Shown here: positions 44,802 to 53,551 of the stretch, in pieces
Numbering within the stretch: position 1 is the first letter of the stretch
Layout of the letters: every line of letters begins with the position of its first letter
DNA from: a bacterium
Lineage (GTDB): Bacteria; SZUA-182; DTGQ01
Reading direction: 5' to 3'
NCBI GenBank assembly: GCA_023512255.1
Contig: JAILZY010000001.1
Span: 1-64,000, forward strand
Length of the DNA stretch: 64,000 bases
The notes under the pieces: model-generated
What the model saw: only the letters and a program-made list of their open reading frames with translations
What the model was told of the DNA's origin: nothing
Database searches by the model: none
Position numbers and translations under genes: made by a program

Positions 44802-44975
44802 CTACCCAGAACAGGACATCACAGCCCCCTGAAAACCACTGCAGGCCTGAATCGCCATGCCCTCCATCTCTTCAATCAGCTCCTCCTCAGAGTAGCTAAT
44901 CATACGCGGTGGTTCATACCCAGATAAAGGTTGATTTTGAATATCACTCTGTTTTCTTTGTTCTTCGGCTTTCAT
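44802..44975 (-). CDS. Candidate RiPP precursor peptide
   Basis: 57 residues. GGAGG stands about 8 nt before ATG 44975. The first ~43 residues are hydrophilic and leader-like, including YEPPRMISYSEEELIEEM (residues 20-37). The last 14 are small, uncharged and Cys-bearing: A-CSGFQGAVMSCSG, with Cys at 44 and 55. This split is typical of precursors for PqqD-guided radical SAM enzymes. The SPASM maturase, kinase and PqqD-like genes follow on the same strand. Two Cys could carry thioether links, and three Ser (45, 54, 56) could be kinase targets (inference). The gene is upstream of family B copy 3 and downstream of a conserved promoter-like region. Confidence 0.8.
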   Translation of the reverse strand: MKAEEQRKQSDIQNQPLSGYEPPRMISYSEEELIEEMEGMAIQACSGFQGAVMSCSG

Positions 44976-45064
44976 AAATTTGTCCTCCTTTCGCCTTATT
45001 CAACTTATTCTTAAAAACGCTACGTGGTAAATCTTGGACCATATTTTATGACTATGTTTTAAAT

Positions 45065-45084
45065 AAGCAATTAATATACCAACT
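45065..45084. promoter_or_regulatory. Upstream motif 2, copy at the precursor gene
   Basis: AAGCAATTAATATACCAACT matches 53072-53091 at 18 of 20 positions. It lies 90 bp before the precursor ATG, a plausible promoter or activator site distance. Confidence 0.5.
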
Positions 45085-45268
45085 TTAAAAATTTTTTATT
45101 TTATTTACGATATTTTAAACTACAGAGATTGTTAATGTTTTTTATTTTTAGATAATTAATACTACTTTATTGCTGATATCTACTTTTAAGCTTTATATAG
45201 CTTACTTATATTTATATTTAAATTTTAAATTTAAAATTTAAATATTTTATAACCAAATAACTACTAAA

Positions 45269-45308
45269 TATGAAATATATTGCATAGGCAATGAAATTAT
45301 TTTCATAC
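45269..45308. promoter_or_regulatory. TATGAA element, copy 2
   Basis: A 40-bp element starts TATGAAATATATTGCATA and ends ATGAAATTATTTTCATAC. The second half is a palindrome. It matches 31351-31389 almost base for base with one single-base gap. It lies about 290 bp upstream of the precursor gene on the minus strand. Confidence 0.5.
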
Positions 45309-45567
45309 ACAACTCCTCAGGCTCATCTTCTGCTTTAGTATTCCCACAAGACATTAGCCTTATATCTACATTGTCCTTATATCTAATCTCTCTAAGCATC
45401 TAATCTCTCTCTAATCATTCAGTCCCAGCCAATATCTAATCATTTCGTCCCGCCCGCGAAAGCGGAAATCTTCGTGCTATCCTCATTGATCCTTGCTTCT
45501 GCTAAAAAGGACGCTTCGTTGTAGTATTATAAATACTCCTTTTAAAAAGTTAACCTTACTGGCTTCT

Positions 45568-48500
45568 TTACCGGCCTTCTTTGCTCCATGGGCCAGGACT
45601 CCAATTACGCCGAGCCTTGGCTATCCCAATACCATACCCACAGCCAGGCTCAATCTGATACCTCTCTCCGGCAGTCAGGCTAAAAAAAGAATAACTTTCC
45701 TGCCACTTCCCGCTTCTTTTCCCATAAGTTGCCACACTAAAGACAGAATCTGCCCCAAGTTCACGATGAAGATCATAAGAGGTATAATCCTCCAAAGGAG
45801 CAGGAAAACCTAATAGGTTGTAGCCTGCATCCAGGATATAGGAGGAATAAAAGGGAATGATGCAGGAGGAGACAAAGGATAGCGTCCGCTCAATGTCCCC
45901 ATCAGCATAGAGAACATAGCCCTGGCCGGGAACGATATCAAAATCTATCCCCTTGAGAGCCCCACCCGACCACACTCCCGTCTGCCACTTTTTATCAATC
46001 GAATCGTACTCCGAAATTTTCCTGACCCCAATTCCTTGACTCCTCAGCTTGACCAGCAAATCCTCTGCTCCTAGGGGAGGAAGTACACGGCCAGGCAAAC
46101 TAAAAAAATTAATTCCCGGCTTAATTATGATTCGAGCCTCTGCCGAGGCTTCATACTCTCCTTTCAGTCTTGTGGCCGGATCACCAAAGAGAAGGTAATT
46201 TTGAGCCATATCACCTGAAATTTGATGCCGTACATAGGTATTTATCCGAGCCAAAGTCGTACATACCCCAAGGATGTTATTCCCCTGCCTAAGTATCTGA
46301 TTGAGCAATTCTCTAGTTAAATTTTTTTGCTCGGTCGGATAACTAACACTAACCGGAGCCCAGCAGGCCAAAGCCCCCTTGTTTTCAGCCCGCAGCAGCT
46401 CTTCAGCCAGACAGCAATCCTGTTTGGGATGCGGGAAAAAGCCATTTAAACAGGTCAGCAAAATGATAAAACTTGGCCGACCGATATTTTCAAGCCTCTG
46501 CACATCGCTCAACTGAAAGAGCGTCGATTCCCATTTATCAACATTGCCATGACCACAGTAGACAGTAATCAGATGCCCATCGGAGAGCTGCCTTCTTATC
46601 TGCTCAGCCGCTAAGTCAACGTTCGGATAGCTGGCTGCATAGACCTTTTGGACCTCAAAATTTACCGGCCCAAAATCACGCGCCAGCTCATCAGTAATGG
46701 TTTGAAATTGTGGATCATCCTTGCCAGCCACCAAAAGAGCTCGCCGGTGCCAGGGCTGATTATTCTGCTGCTCATAGGAAATAATTTTTTCAACCATTGA
46801 CCGAACCTCAGATGGATTCCTAGCCGGCATACGGCCAAGAAACATATCCGGCAAGATATCCTCTCCACTAACGCAGACAAACCAATTGTCATTAGGGGTT
46901 TCGCCAATATCAGCGGTAAAATATAGATGAGTGGGAAGATAATTTGCTCTGCCAATCTTATAATTATCAAGATAATCCATATTTGCATCACCAACCAGTA
47001 AAACAAATAGAGGTGCCGGAGGAGCCCAGTTCTGAAAACAATACCTCAAAAAATCCTGAATAGCCTGGGGATCAGCAATCCCATAGGAAAACTCATCATA
47101 AATGTCATAAATATCTACTACCCTTACCCGCCACCCCTGAGCCTTTCGATAATCAGCCAGGGGCAAGATACTATCCCAAAAGTTTGGATGAGTTATTATC
47201 AAATAGTCCGCAGCATTATCAGTCGATCGCAAATCAACCTCTCTGTCCGACCTAACGAGGGCACCTGACTCAATAGACAGTGGCGACTGCTCAGCCGAAA
47301 TCCCCAAGACAGCATACCGCTTGCGGCCACTAACCGCGGCCGAAAACCTCACTCCATAGACCGAAGCTGCCTCAGCCTCAATCGAAATATTCCCTATTTT
47401 CATAATCCGCTCAGGATCAGTAATGTCAAAGACAGATATTTCCCTATCCGAAAATCCCCGAACATGAAACTCATACCTTCCCTCCCCTTGAATCGGAAAC
47501 AGCAACTTATGATTTTGAGCTACAAACATCCTTGGATAATCCAATTCAATCCAATTCACCAGCACCGTATCAATTGAGGCTCCAGTATCACCCACAGCTT
47601 TGATAGCCAGAGTATTATTTCCCTCCTGCAAAAGGGTGCTTGAAACCTGGATCTGACCAAGATACTCGCTCTGCCCATCCCAGGAAAAATCGCCTATTAC
47701 CGACCCGTTCAGGGTAATAATCAGATGGTGATCCGGTTTTGTAGTTGCAATATCCGTCTTCCCCTGGAAAAGAATTCTGACCGTAGCTGTTTTTTTGCCA
47801 GAAGAAAGGCTGTAAATAGAAAAGGAAAAATCTGCCGCTGAAGGCGCTGTCATCTGCCTCCAAAACCAGCGATCTTTATCCATGCCGCCAGGCAGCGTCT
47901 GCCAGTAAATGTTATTTTCTTCCAAGTGAAGATGGTCTATAAAATAATTCACCCCTTCACCTGAATAAGCCCCTCCCTTCTCCTGTTCCCCGATTCTCAT
48001 CCCCTCTCCTGTCTCCTTTTGCTCCAGCCAATAAATGTTTTTTTTGGTAAATCGGGAATTGATAGCCGTACCCCAAAAAATTATCCTATCCCCTGCGCTC
48101 AAATAACCATCCTCAGCACCAACGATGCTTATTGGTATCTCTCGCCCCTGATGATACATAGCAAGCTTGCGAGGAACTATCAAGTTAAGATCCCAGCCCG
48201 CGGCCTTAAGATCTGCCCCCAATATCCGATAGAGCCCCTCCTGCTCAATAGCAATTTTTAAGGGATGAAGCCCAACGGAGCCAGAAAGCCTCATCCTGCG
48301 CCTTGCTCTTGATTCCAAAGAGATCGATTCCAAAGAGGGAGATGGTGAAAGAGTGAATAGCTCTGGATGTTCCTTGACCAGCGAATAATTGATCAGAACA
48401 TTTTCCAAAAGCCTCTCAACTTCATGAATATTCTGATTTTCACTCATCTTCCCAGTCGAAAAAGTTGCTGGCAGACCCTTTGATGAACCAAAGGATAAGC

Positions 48501-49254
48501 CTGCTTCCCCCCTGCGGCCATTCTCCCCCACACCACTAAGCTTCAGCCTAAGGGAAGCCTCCCTAAAAATAACCTTAATCTTCACCCGACGCCAAAGCCG
48601 CACCTTTCGTAAGGCCGGATTATATTGCGCCGGAAAGATGGTTAGCCGAGCTACCTTCTGATGCCGAAGATATTCAGCAGGATCTATCCTGAAAGGGTGC
48701 TCTGGAATCCATTGATCTTGAGAATAACAAGCCCGATCAAGGGTAAATTCTTCGGCTATAGAAATATTTTCATTCTCAGCCACCACAATCCTCCTTGGAG
48801 CAGGATAGATAAGCAGAGAAGGGTCTAAAACCTCAACCTCCTGTTCCAAAACCACAAGCTCGGCCTCAGCCAGTAGGGGAATAGCTATCAAAAAGCCTAG
48901 AAGCGGCAGCCGCGGCTTTCCCTCATCCTGAGTCAGACCTGCCTCAGCCATACTCAAGACCTGATATACAATCCCGCCTTCCTCTCTATTTTCAATTCGA
49001 AGCTGCGGAGAGGAAAATTCTACAACTATCCCCCCTGCCCCTGACTCAAGGACCTTGAGCCCACTTGTAGCCTGCTGAGAATCCTGTAATTTAGGGAAAG
49101 CCTCCTCTTGAGCCCATAGAAGTCCATCCGCCGCACAGACCTTAAAATCTCTGCTATATACCGCATAAGTATGAAAAAATAAAAAAAGACCACAAATCAT
49201 TATGTAACATATTATTTCTTTTACATATCTCATGTCGATTTTACACCGATGCAT
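45568..49254 (-). CDS. Gingipain-like C25 cysteine peptidase
   Basis: 1,228 residues. A signal-like hydrophobic N-terminus lies at ~12-30; an in-frame ATG at 49233 would give a cleaner signal peptide. A long propeptide and beta-rich region precede the C25 catalytic domain (~720-1060). Its motifs are FVLLVGDANMDY, His902 in YCGHGN and Cys935 in LLTCLNGFF. The last ~180 residues are two GxN modules (PGINFFSLPG and GYNLLGFPA, each later with PGxGY). It is an exported endopeptidase of the family that cuts and activates surface proteins. It is the gene directly upstream of the precursor and maturase genes. Confidence 0.9.
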   Translation of the reverse strand: MHRCKIDMRYVKEIICYIMICGLFLFFHTYAVYSRDFKVCAADGLLWAQEEAFPKLQDSQQATSGLKVLESGAGGIVVEFSSPQLRIENREEGGIVYQVLSMAEAGLTQDEGKPRLPLLGFLIAIPLLAEAELVVLEQEVEVLDPSLLIYPAPRRIVVAENENISIAEEFTLDRACYSQDQWIPEHPFRIDPAEYLRHQKVARLTIFPAQYNPALRKVRLWRRVKIKVIFREASLRLKLSGVGENGRRGEAGLSFGSSKGLPATFSTGKMSENQNIHEVERLLENVLINYSLVKEHPELFTLSPSPSLESISLESRARRRMRLSGSVGLHPLKIAIEQEGLYRILGADLKAAGWDLNLIVPRKLAMYHQGREIPISIVGAEDGYLSAGDRIIFWGTAINSRFTKKNIYWLEQKETGEGMRIGEQEKGGAYSGEGVNYFIDHLHLEENNIYWQTLPGGMDKDRWFWRQMTAPSAADFSFSIYSLSSGKKTATVRILFQGKTDIATTKPDHHLIITLNGSVIGDFSWDGQSEYLGQIQVSSTLLQEGNNTLAIKAVGDTGASIDTVLVNWIELDYPRMFVAQNHKLLFPIQGEGRYEFHVRGFSDREISVFDITDPERIMKIGNISIEAEAASVYGVRFSAAVSGRKRYAVLGISAEQSPLSIESGALVRSDREVDLRSTDNAADYLIITHPNFWDSILPLADYRKAQGWRVRVVDIYDIYDEFSYGIADPQAIQDFLRYCFQNWAPPAPLFVLLVGDANMDYLDNYKIGRANYLPTHLYFTADIGETPNDNWFVCVSGEDILPDMFLGRMPARNPSEVRSMVEKIISYEQQNNQPWHRRALLVAGKDDPQFQTITDELARDFGPVNFEVQKVYAASYPNVDLAAEQIRRQLSDGHLITVYCGHGNVDKWESTLFQLSDVQRLENIGRPSFIILLTCLNGFFPHPKQDCCLAEELLRAENKGALACWAPVSVSYPTEQKNLTRELLNQILRQGNNILGVCTTLARINTYVRHQISGDMAQNYLLFGDPATRLKGEYEASAEARIIIKPGINFFSLPGRVLPPLGAEDLLVKLRSQGIGVRKISEYDSIDKKWQTGVWSGGALKGIDFDIVPGQGYVLYADGDIERTLSFVSSCIIPFYSSYILDAGYNLLGFPAPLEDYTSYDLHRELGADSVFSVATYGKRSGKWQESYSFFSLTAGERYQIEPGCGYGIGIAKARRNWSPGPWSKEGR

Positions 49255-49566
49255 ATTTCACTTAAGCTGTATCCGCCATTACTTAAAAAAATAACTGCTC
49301 TAATACAGCAGACAGCCAAACATGAGAAGCCTGAAAAAAAGTGCTTGTATTCTCATGACGTTATGAGAGCCTCTTTCTCTCCATTATCTTGCTTCCATTA
49401 TTCTATGAGCCATGGCATCTAATAAAACGACACCAAAACTTAACCAAAAATTTATTTTTTGAATAATTATAATAACTTTTGGGGGGCACCAAATTCTGGT
49501 GCCCCCACAGGTCTTCTCTCAAAGCAGCTTTAAAACATGCTGATCTTAACAAGCAGATAAAACTCT
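49255..49566. other. Intergenic region between the two proteases
   Basis: 312 bp. It contains the strong hairpin at 49482-49506 just after the S8 stop and AT-rich sequence before the C25 gene. No gene or clear promoter is seen. Confidence 0.5.
49482..49506 (-). terminator. Strong hairpin after the S8 protease gene
   Basis: Perfect 10-bp arms GGGGGCACCA and TGGTGCCCCC around AATTC stand 60 bp past the S8 stop. There is no T run on either side, so termination would be Rho-assisted or partial; mRNA protection is another role. Confidence 0.5.
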
Positions 49567-52524
49567 TTATGGCCAGAAGGTAGAACCAACACCAGCCAGC
49601 GGAACTAGAACTGTCGGCTCATCAGGATCATTGGAGAAGATGGCCATATCATATAAGAACGTGCCTTCAGCCTCTGGGCTAAAACGAAGGGTGATGATAA
49701 TCGACGCCCCTGGAGCCAGATTGTAAGGAGGCAGAGCTCCCTCGATAGAGAATGGAGCCTCAAGATCAATATAGTCTATTCTCAGATTGGCATTTCCCTT
49801 ATTCTGGATAGTCAACTCCTGCTCGTAATAATCACCAACTGCAACTTCTCCAAAGTTAATCAAACCTCCCGCTAGATCAATATCAGATACCAGCATACTC
49901 CAGCCGTAAACGGAAATATTGGTTATTCCACCATCACTTCTCACCGTCAGGGTGGCATAGTCTGATCCATCATTCACAGGCGTATATCGAACCATAATCT
50001 TGGCATATTCGCCAGCAGGAATAGTTAAACCACCATAGGGCAGCTTGGTAACCAGCTTATATTCACTACTGCCACTTATAGTAACCGAGCTGACCTTCAA
50101 GGGAATATTTCCCTTATTATACAGATACACAGGCTGATCCTTGCTCTTTCCTTTCAACACACAGTAAAAATCAAGATAATCAGGCTCAACACTGAGTTGA
50201 GGATAGGAAAATTCCGAGGCCATCAGCTCAAGCGAATAGTTGTTCTTGAGTGCAGGGGTGTTATAACTAAACTGGCTGGCATTTTTGCTATCCCAGCACT
50301 GGGCACCTACAGTGGCTGATCGTCCAAAATCATAGCCCGGAGGATCATAAGCACCAAAGACTACATCCTTGTACCGATATTCAATTTCAGGCCTATCCTC
50401 GTGGAAGACCATCTGGAAGGTGATTCCATCAGTGCCAGGGAAAGGATTATAATACCAATCAAGCAGATTATAGTGATGCAGATCATTCCACTGAATAATA
50501 AACTCTCGCTTCGGGAAAATACCCTGGACATCAACATAAACATCCTCTCTTGTGCCTAGCCAAGGCCGTGGGCAAAGGTCATCCCAGAATGGAACCATCA
50601 CATTCCCATAATACATATTCGGAAGCGGCCAGTTATCCCAATCTATCCAGGTATCAACACTCACCCCTCCATTATCAAAAACAAAGACATAAGGGAAGAA
50701 CCATCCATAAATAGTCAGGTCAAAGGGAGGTGAAATCATCCTAAAATCCTCATCATCTATATACAGCCTCATGGCTGTCGGTGAGGTGGTGATGTCATTG
50801 AAACTATGAGGAATCTCGCCAATCGTATACCGCGGTGGCAGGAGCCAAATACTAACATTGATCGTCTTACTTAAACTGCCGCTCTTGAAGACCAGGGCAA
50901 AATCACCTACCCTAGGAGGTATCCATCGGGCCGAGAAGACACCATCTTGAGCTACCTTATCGGGGAAGATACCATCATCCAATAAGTTAATAACGGTATT
51001 ATTGATGGTGCAGGTTACCGGACCTACCGGATTAGCGCCCAGAATATCATGCACTTCAAGATCAATCGGGCTGTAGAGTGCCCCAATCATCCCATCAGCC
51101 GGACTCAAAATAGCAAAAAGCCGTGCATCAGGCGGGGAAGTCAATGCTCTCTCAGCATCAATTCTCCGGCCAGTAACCGAAATACCATCCAAGGCGGGAA
51201 TAGGATCGCCTGTTGACAGGATGAGATTCCTGATCGCTTTCCAGCTTCTGCTCTGATCCTGAGCCTTGAGAAGAGCCGCCAGCCCAGTAACATGAGGCGC
51301 AGCCATTGAGGTCCCTGACCAGGTATCATAAGGCCAGGCATCGGTTGACCAACAATAGGGAAGCAGCGGCGAGCAGGTGCTCAGGATATCCACGCCTGGG
51401 GCCCCGACATCGACTGTCCTCTTCCCATAGTTGCTAAACCAGGCAAGCTCATCATTGCAATCTGTAGCCGCCACCGAAATGATATTCATAAGATCATAGC
51501 TTGCCGGATATCTATACAGCGAGTCATTATCTTCACCATCATTGCCTGCCGAGGCCACAAACAAAATGCCCTCGTTCTGGAGCGCTTTGATGGCATCATA
51601 CAAGGCTCTTGAATAGCCACCACCACCCCAGGAATTATTGGCGGCAATAATATTGACCCCAGCTCGCTTTTGGGCACAAATATACTGGAGACAGAAAATG
51701 GCATCATCCAACCAGCCCCAGCCATCCTTGTTCATAAACTTGGTGGCCATGATCGATACCTTCCAGTTGACCCCACTGATCCCTCGGGCATTATTGCCGC
51801 AGGCTCCAATAATTCCAGCCACATGGGTGCCATGTCCCATATCATCCATCGGATCACCAGCACAAGGGGCCCCCCCAATGTAGTAATCAACCATATTAAT
51901 TCCATGAATATCATCAACATAGCCGTTGTTATCATCGTCAAGACCATTGCCTGGTATCTCACCCTGATTCACCCACATATTCCCAGCCAAATCGCGATGC
52001 TTGTAATCAACACCCGTATCAACCACAGCCACAACCACCGAGCGAGAGCCTGTCTCGTGATCCCACGCCCCCGGCCCATTAATGTCTGAACCTGGCGTCC
52101 CGCCAGTCTGGCCGAAATTGTAAAGAGCCCACTGATCGAAAAAAGAGGGATCATTAGGCACGGCCAAGGCATAGAGCTTGTAATTGGGCTCCGCATACTC
52201 CACATCAGGGTTTGTGGCTAAGGTGCTTAAAGATTGGGTCATTCTGGCATCATCAACCTTGAGAACAAATAAGTCAGGAATAATAACCGAGCGCTGATCG
52301 CTGATTGATCTTGCACTATACAGTATCTGGGCTCCTATGCTTTTGGTGATCGTATTGATGCGAGTTTGGTTTGCACTCGGCTTAAACCTAACCAGAATCT
52401 CGCCTTCTTTATATTCATGTCCCTGAAAGAACGGCTTCTTTGAATAGGCTAAGCTCGTCATCAGGGAAATCGTTAAGGTAGCTACCAATACGCCTAACAA
52501 ACCTTGAGCCATGAGTTTTCTCAT
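49567..52524 (-). CDS. Subtilisin-like S8 serine protease with choice-of-anchor D domains
   Basis: 985 residues. GGGAGG precedes ATG 52524. Signal peptide to ~28; an I9-like propeptide (~35-120) with EGEILVRFKP and VEYAEPNY. The catalytic triad is complete: Asp169 (VVDTGVDYKH), His231 (GHGTHVAG) and Ser406 (SGTSMAAPH). A beta-rich middle region follows (~470-790). The C-terminus has two ASH/choice-of-anchor D repeats (~800-980) with INFGEVAVG and NKGNANL. Secreted or surface protease; with the neighbouring C25 enzyme it makes a two-protease pair upstream of the candidate RiPP genes. Confidence 0.93.
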   Translation of the reverse strand: MRKLMAQGLLGVLVATLTISLMTSLAYSKKPFFQGHEYKEGEILVRFKPSANQTRINTITKSIGAQILYSARSISDQRSVIIPDLFVLKVDDARMTQSLSTLATNPDVEYAEPNYKLYALAVPNDPSFFDQWALYNFGQTGGTPGSDINGPGAWDHETGSRSVVVAVVDTGVDYKHRDLAGNMWVNQGEIPGNGLDDDNNGYVDDIHGINMVDYYIGGAPCAGDPMDDMGHGTHVAGIIGACGNNARGISGVNWKVSIMATKFMNKDGWGWLDDAIFCLQYICAQKRAGVNIIAANNSWGGGGYSRALYDAIKALQNEGILFVASAGNDGEDNDSLYRYPASYDLMNIISVAATDCNDELAWFSNYGKRTVDVGAPGVDILSTCSPLLPYCWSTDAWPYDTWSGTSMAAPHVTGLAALLKAQDQSRSWKAIRNLILSTGDPIPALDGISVTGRRIDAERALTSPPDARLFAILSPADGMIGALYSPIDLEVHDILGANPVGPVTCTINNTVINLLDDGIFPDKVAQDGVFSARWIPPRVGDFALVFKSGSLSKTINVSIWLLPPRYTIGEIPHSFNDITTSPTAMRLYIDDEDFRMISPPFDLTIYGWFFPYVFVFDNGGVSVDTWIDWDNWPLPNMYYGNVMVPFWDDLCPRPWLGTREDVYVDVQGIFPKREFIIQWNDLHHYNLLDWYYNPFPGTDGITFQMVFHEDRPEIEYRYKDVVFGAYDPPGYDFGRSATVGAQCWDSKNASQFSYNTPALKNNYSLELMASEFSYPQLSVEPDYLDFYCVLKGKSKDQPVYLYNKGNIPLKVSSVTISGSSEYKLVTKLPYGGLTIPAGEYAKIMVRYTPVNDGSDYATLTVRSDGGITNISVYGWSMLVSDIDLAGGLINFGEVAVGDYYEQELTIQNKGNANLRIDYIDLEAPFSIEGALPPYNLAPGASIIITLRFSPEAEGTFLYDMAIFSNDPDEPTVLVPLAGVGSTFWP

Positions 52525-52613
52525 CTATAAGACCTCCCTATTCTTGAAAAAAATAAAAATTATTTATTATAAAATTATCCTTCACCTACCATGCTCAGTG
52601 GCCTTAACTCCCC

Positions 52614-53019
52614 TTAAAGATTCTTAAAACCATCTCTATCACCAGTAAAAAGAGATAAATTCCGCCTTCTAATCTTGCTCCCAGTTCATGCCCAGCCAAA
52701 AGAAAGACTCCTCTTCCAGGGGCCTTCAACTTCTCCACCGCATCTTCTACACTGCATCAAGTTTTATTTTATGGGCCTCTGTTCAAGCATATATTCATAC
52801 ACTCTTCCTCCTTGATACTTAAATTCTTTATCCTCAAATCCAATGAGGTCAAAGCTTATGGATAATATTTTCTCTTCGCTCAAGCGACGACTATTAAAAA
52901 TATCCAAACAAGCCTTTCCCAAAGTGCCGAAACGGATTATAAAAACGGATTATAAAAATAATACAAGACGCAAGATACCCTTCCCCAGGGCCAGAATCAA
53001 ACTGTTTGTAGCCTCTTAA
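52614..53019 (-). pseudogene. Decayed coding sequence, family unknown
   Basis: Three protein-like minus-strand pieces follow each other in different frames. The first is ~53019 to ~52945 (reads GYKQFDSGPGEGYLASC). The second is ~52950 to 52764 (reads FGTLGKACLDIFNSRRL, then SISFDLIGFEDKEF, ending in TAA). The third is ~52756 to 52614 (reads VEKLKAPGRGVFLLAGHELG, then a hydrophobic end and stop). A 13-bp tandem duplication (AACGGATTATAAA at 52931-52956) causes the first break, and a GATGC(A/G)GTG near-duplication at about 52745 causes the last. The composition is protein-like, but I recognise no family. There is a chance this is coincidence. Confidence 0.4.
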
Positions 53020-53071
53020 TAACTAGATCATTACAGAAGGAAAGTTAAAGCTAACCTTCCTAATTAAAAAG

Positions 53072-53091
53072 AAGCAAATAATATACCAATT
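53072..53091. promoter_or_regulatory. Upstream motif 2, copy at the decayed gene
   Basis: AAGCAAATAATATACCAATT matches 45065-45084 at 18 of 20 positions and stands about 50 bp before the decayed segment on the minus strand. It may be the promoter of that former gene or of the S8 protease. Confidence 0.45.
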
Positions 53092-53253
53092 TTTATTATT
53101 TATCATAGTATATTAAGTTTTTAATTCCTGTAAAAACTGATAATATTATGTATTATCTATAATTAAATTGATTTTTATATTTTATAGATTGCTATAGATC
53201 CATTTTAATAGTTTATATTCTATTATTGATTATGTTACTAAAAATATAATATT

Positions 53254-53294
53254 TATGAATCTGATATCTTTATGGTATGAAATTTTATTCATAC
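53254..53294. promoter_or_regulatory. TATGAA element, copy 3
   Basis: It begins TATGAATCTGATATC and ends GGTATGAAATTTTATTCATAC. The second half is a palindrome with TATGAA and TTCATA arms. Its layout and length match the copies at 31351 and 45269. It lies 163 bp upstream of motif 2, close to the ~165-185 bp at the other two sites. Confidence 0.5.
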
Positions 53295-53551
53295 AATTAG
53301 GAAATAGATTTCACAAAACGGAAAGGCGGAAAGTAAAAAAGTTAATAAGTAGGAATTTAGAGGATAACCCGTGGATTCTCTCTTTTGCGGGATGGAGGAA
53401 ATGACTGGTATAAGGAACAATATCTCGCTGTAATATTAGAGGGATGAAGTGCGATCTAGGCGTGAGAGGCGATAATCATGGCCTTTATTGGCCCCTCAGT
53501 ATGTTCGGATAATTCAGCATGTTCGGGTAATCAAGAGGTATGCACTATCTT

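Larger units (their letters stand above)
44976..45567. other. AT-rich control region upstream of the precursor gene
   Basis: 592 bp. Very AT-rich from 45000 to 45300. It holds two motifs shared with other upstream regions (45065-45084 and 45269-45308). Nearer the protease gene is a short CCGC-rich palindromic piece at about 45450. No gene is convincing. Confidence 0.55.
52525..53551. other. Long region between the S8 protease and the NtrC-type regulator
   Basis: About 1 kb. From the protease outward it holds a decayed coding segment (52614-53019), upstream motif 2 (53072), an AT-rich block and the TATGAA element (53254), then ~250 bp with nothing recognised. Confidence 0.55.

Noticed and set aside
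45000-45300. Replication origin in the AT-rich block
   Set aside because: No DnaA-box cluster and no dnaA/dnaN/gidA neighbours.
45247-45354. 35-residue frame with two Cys upstream of the precursor
   Set aside because: It runs through the conserved TATGAA element and AT-rich DNA; more likely a by-product of control sequence.
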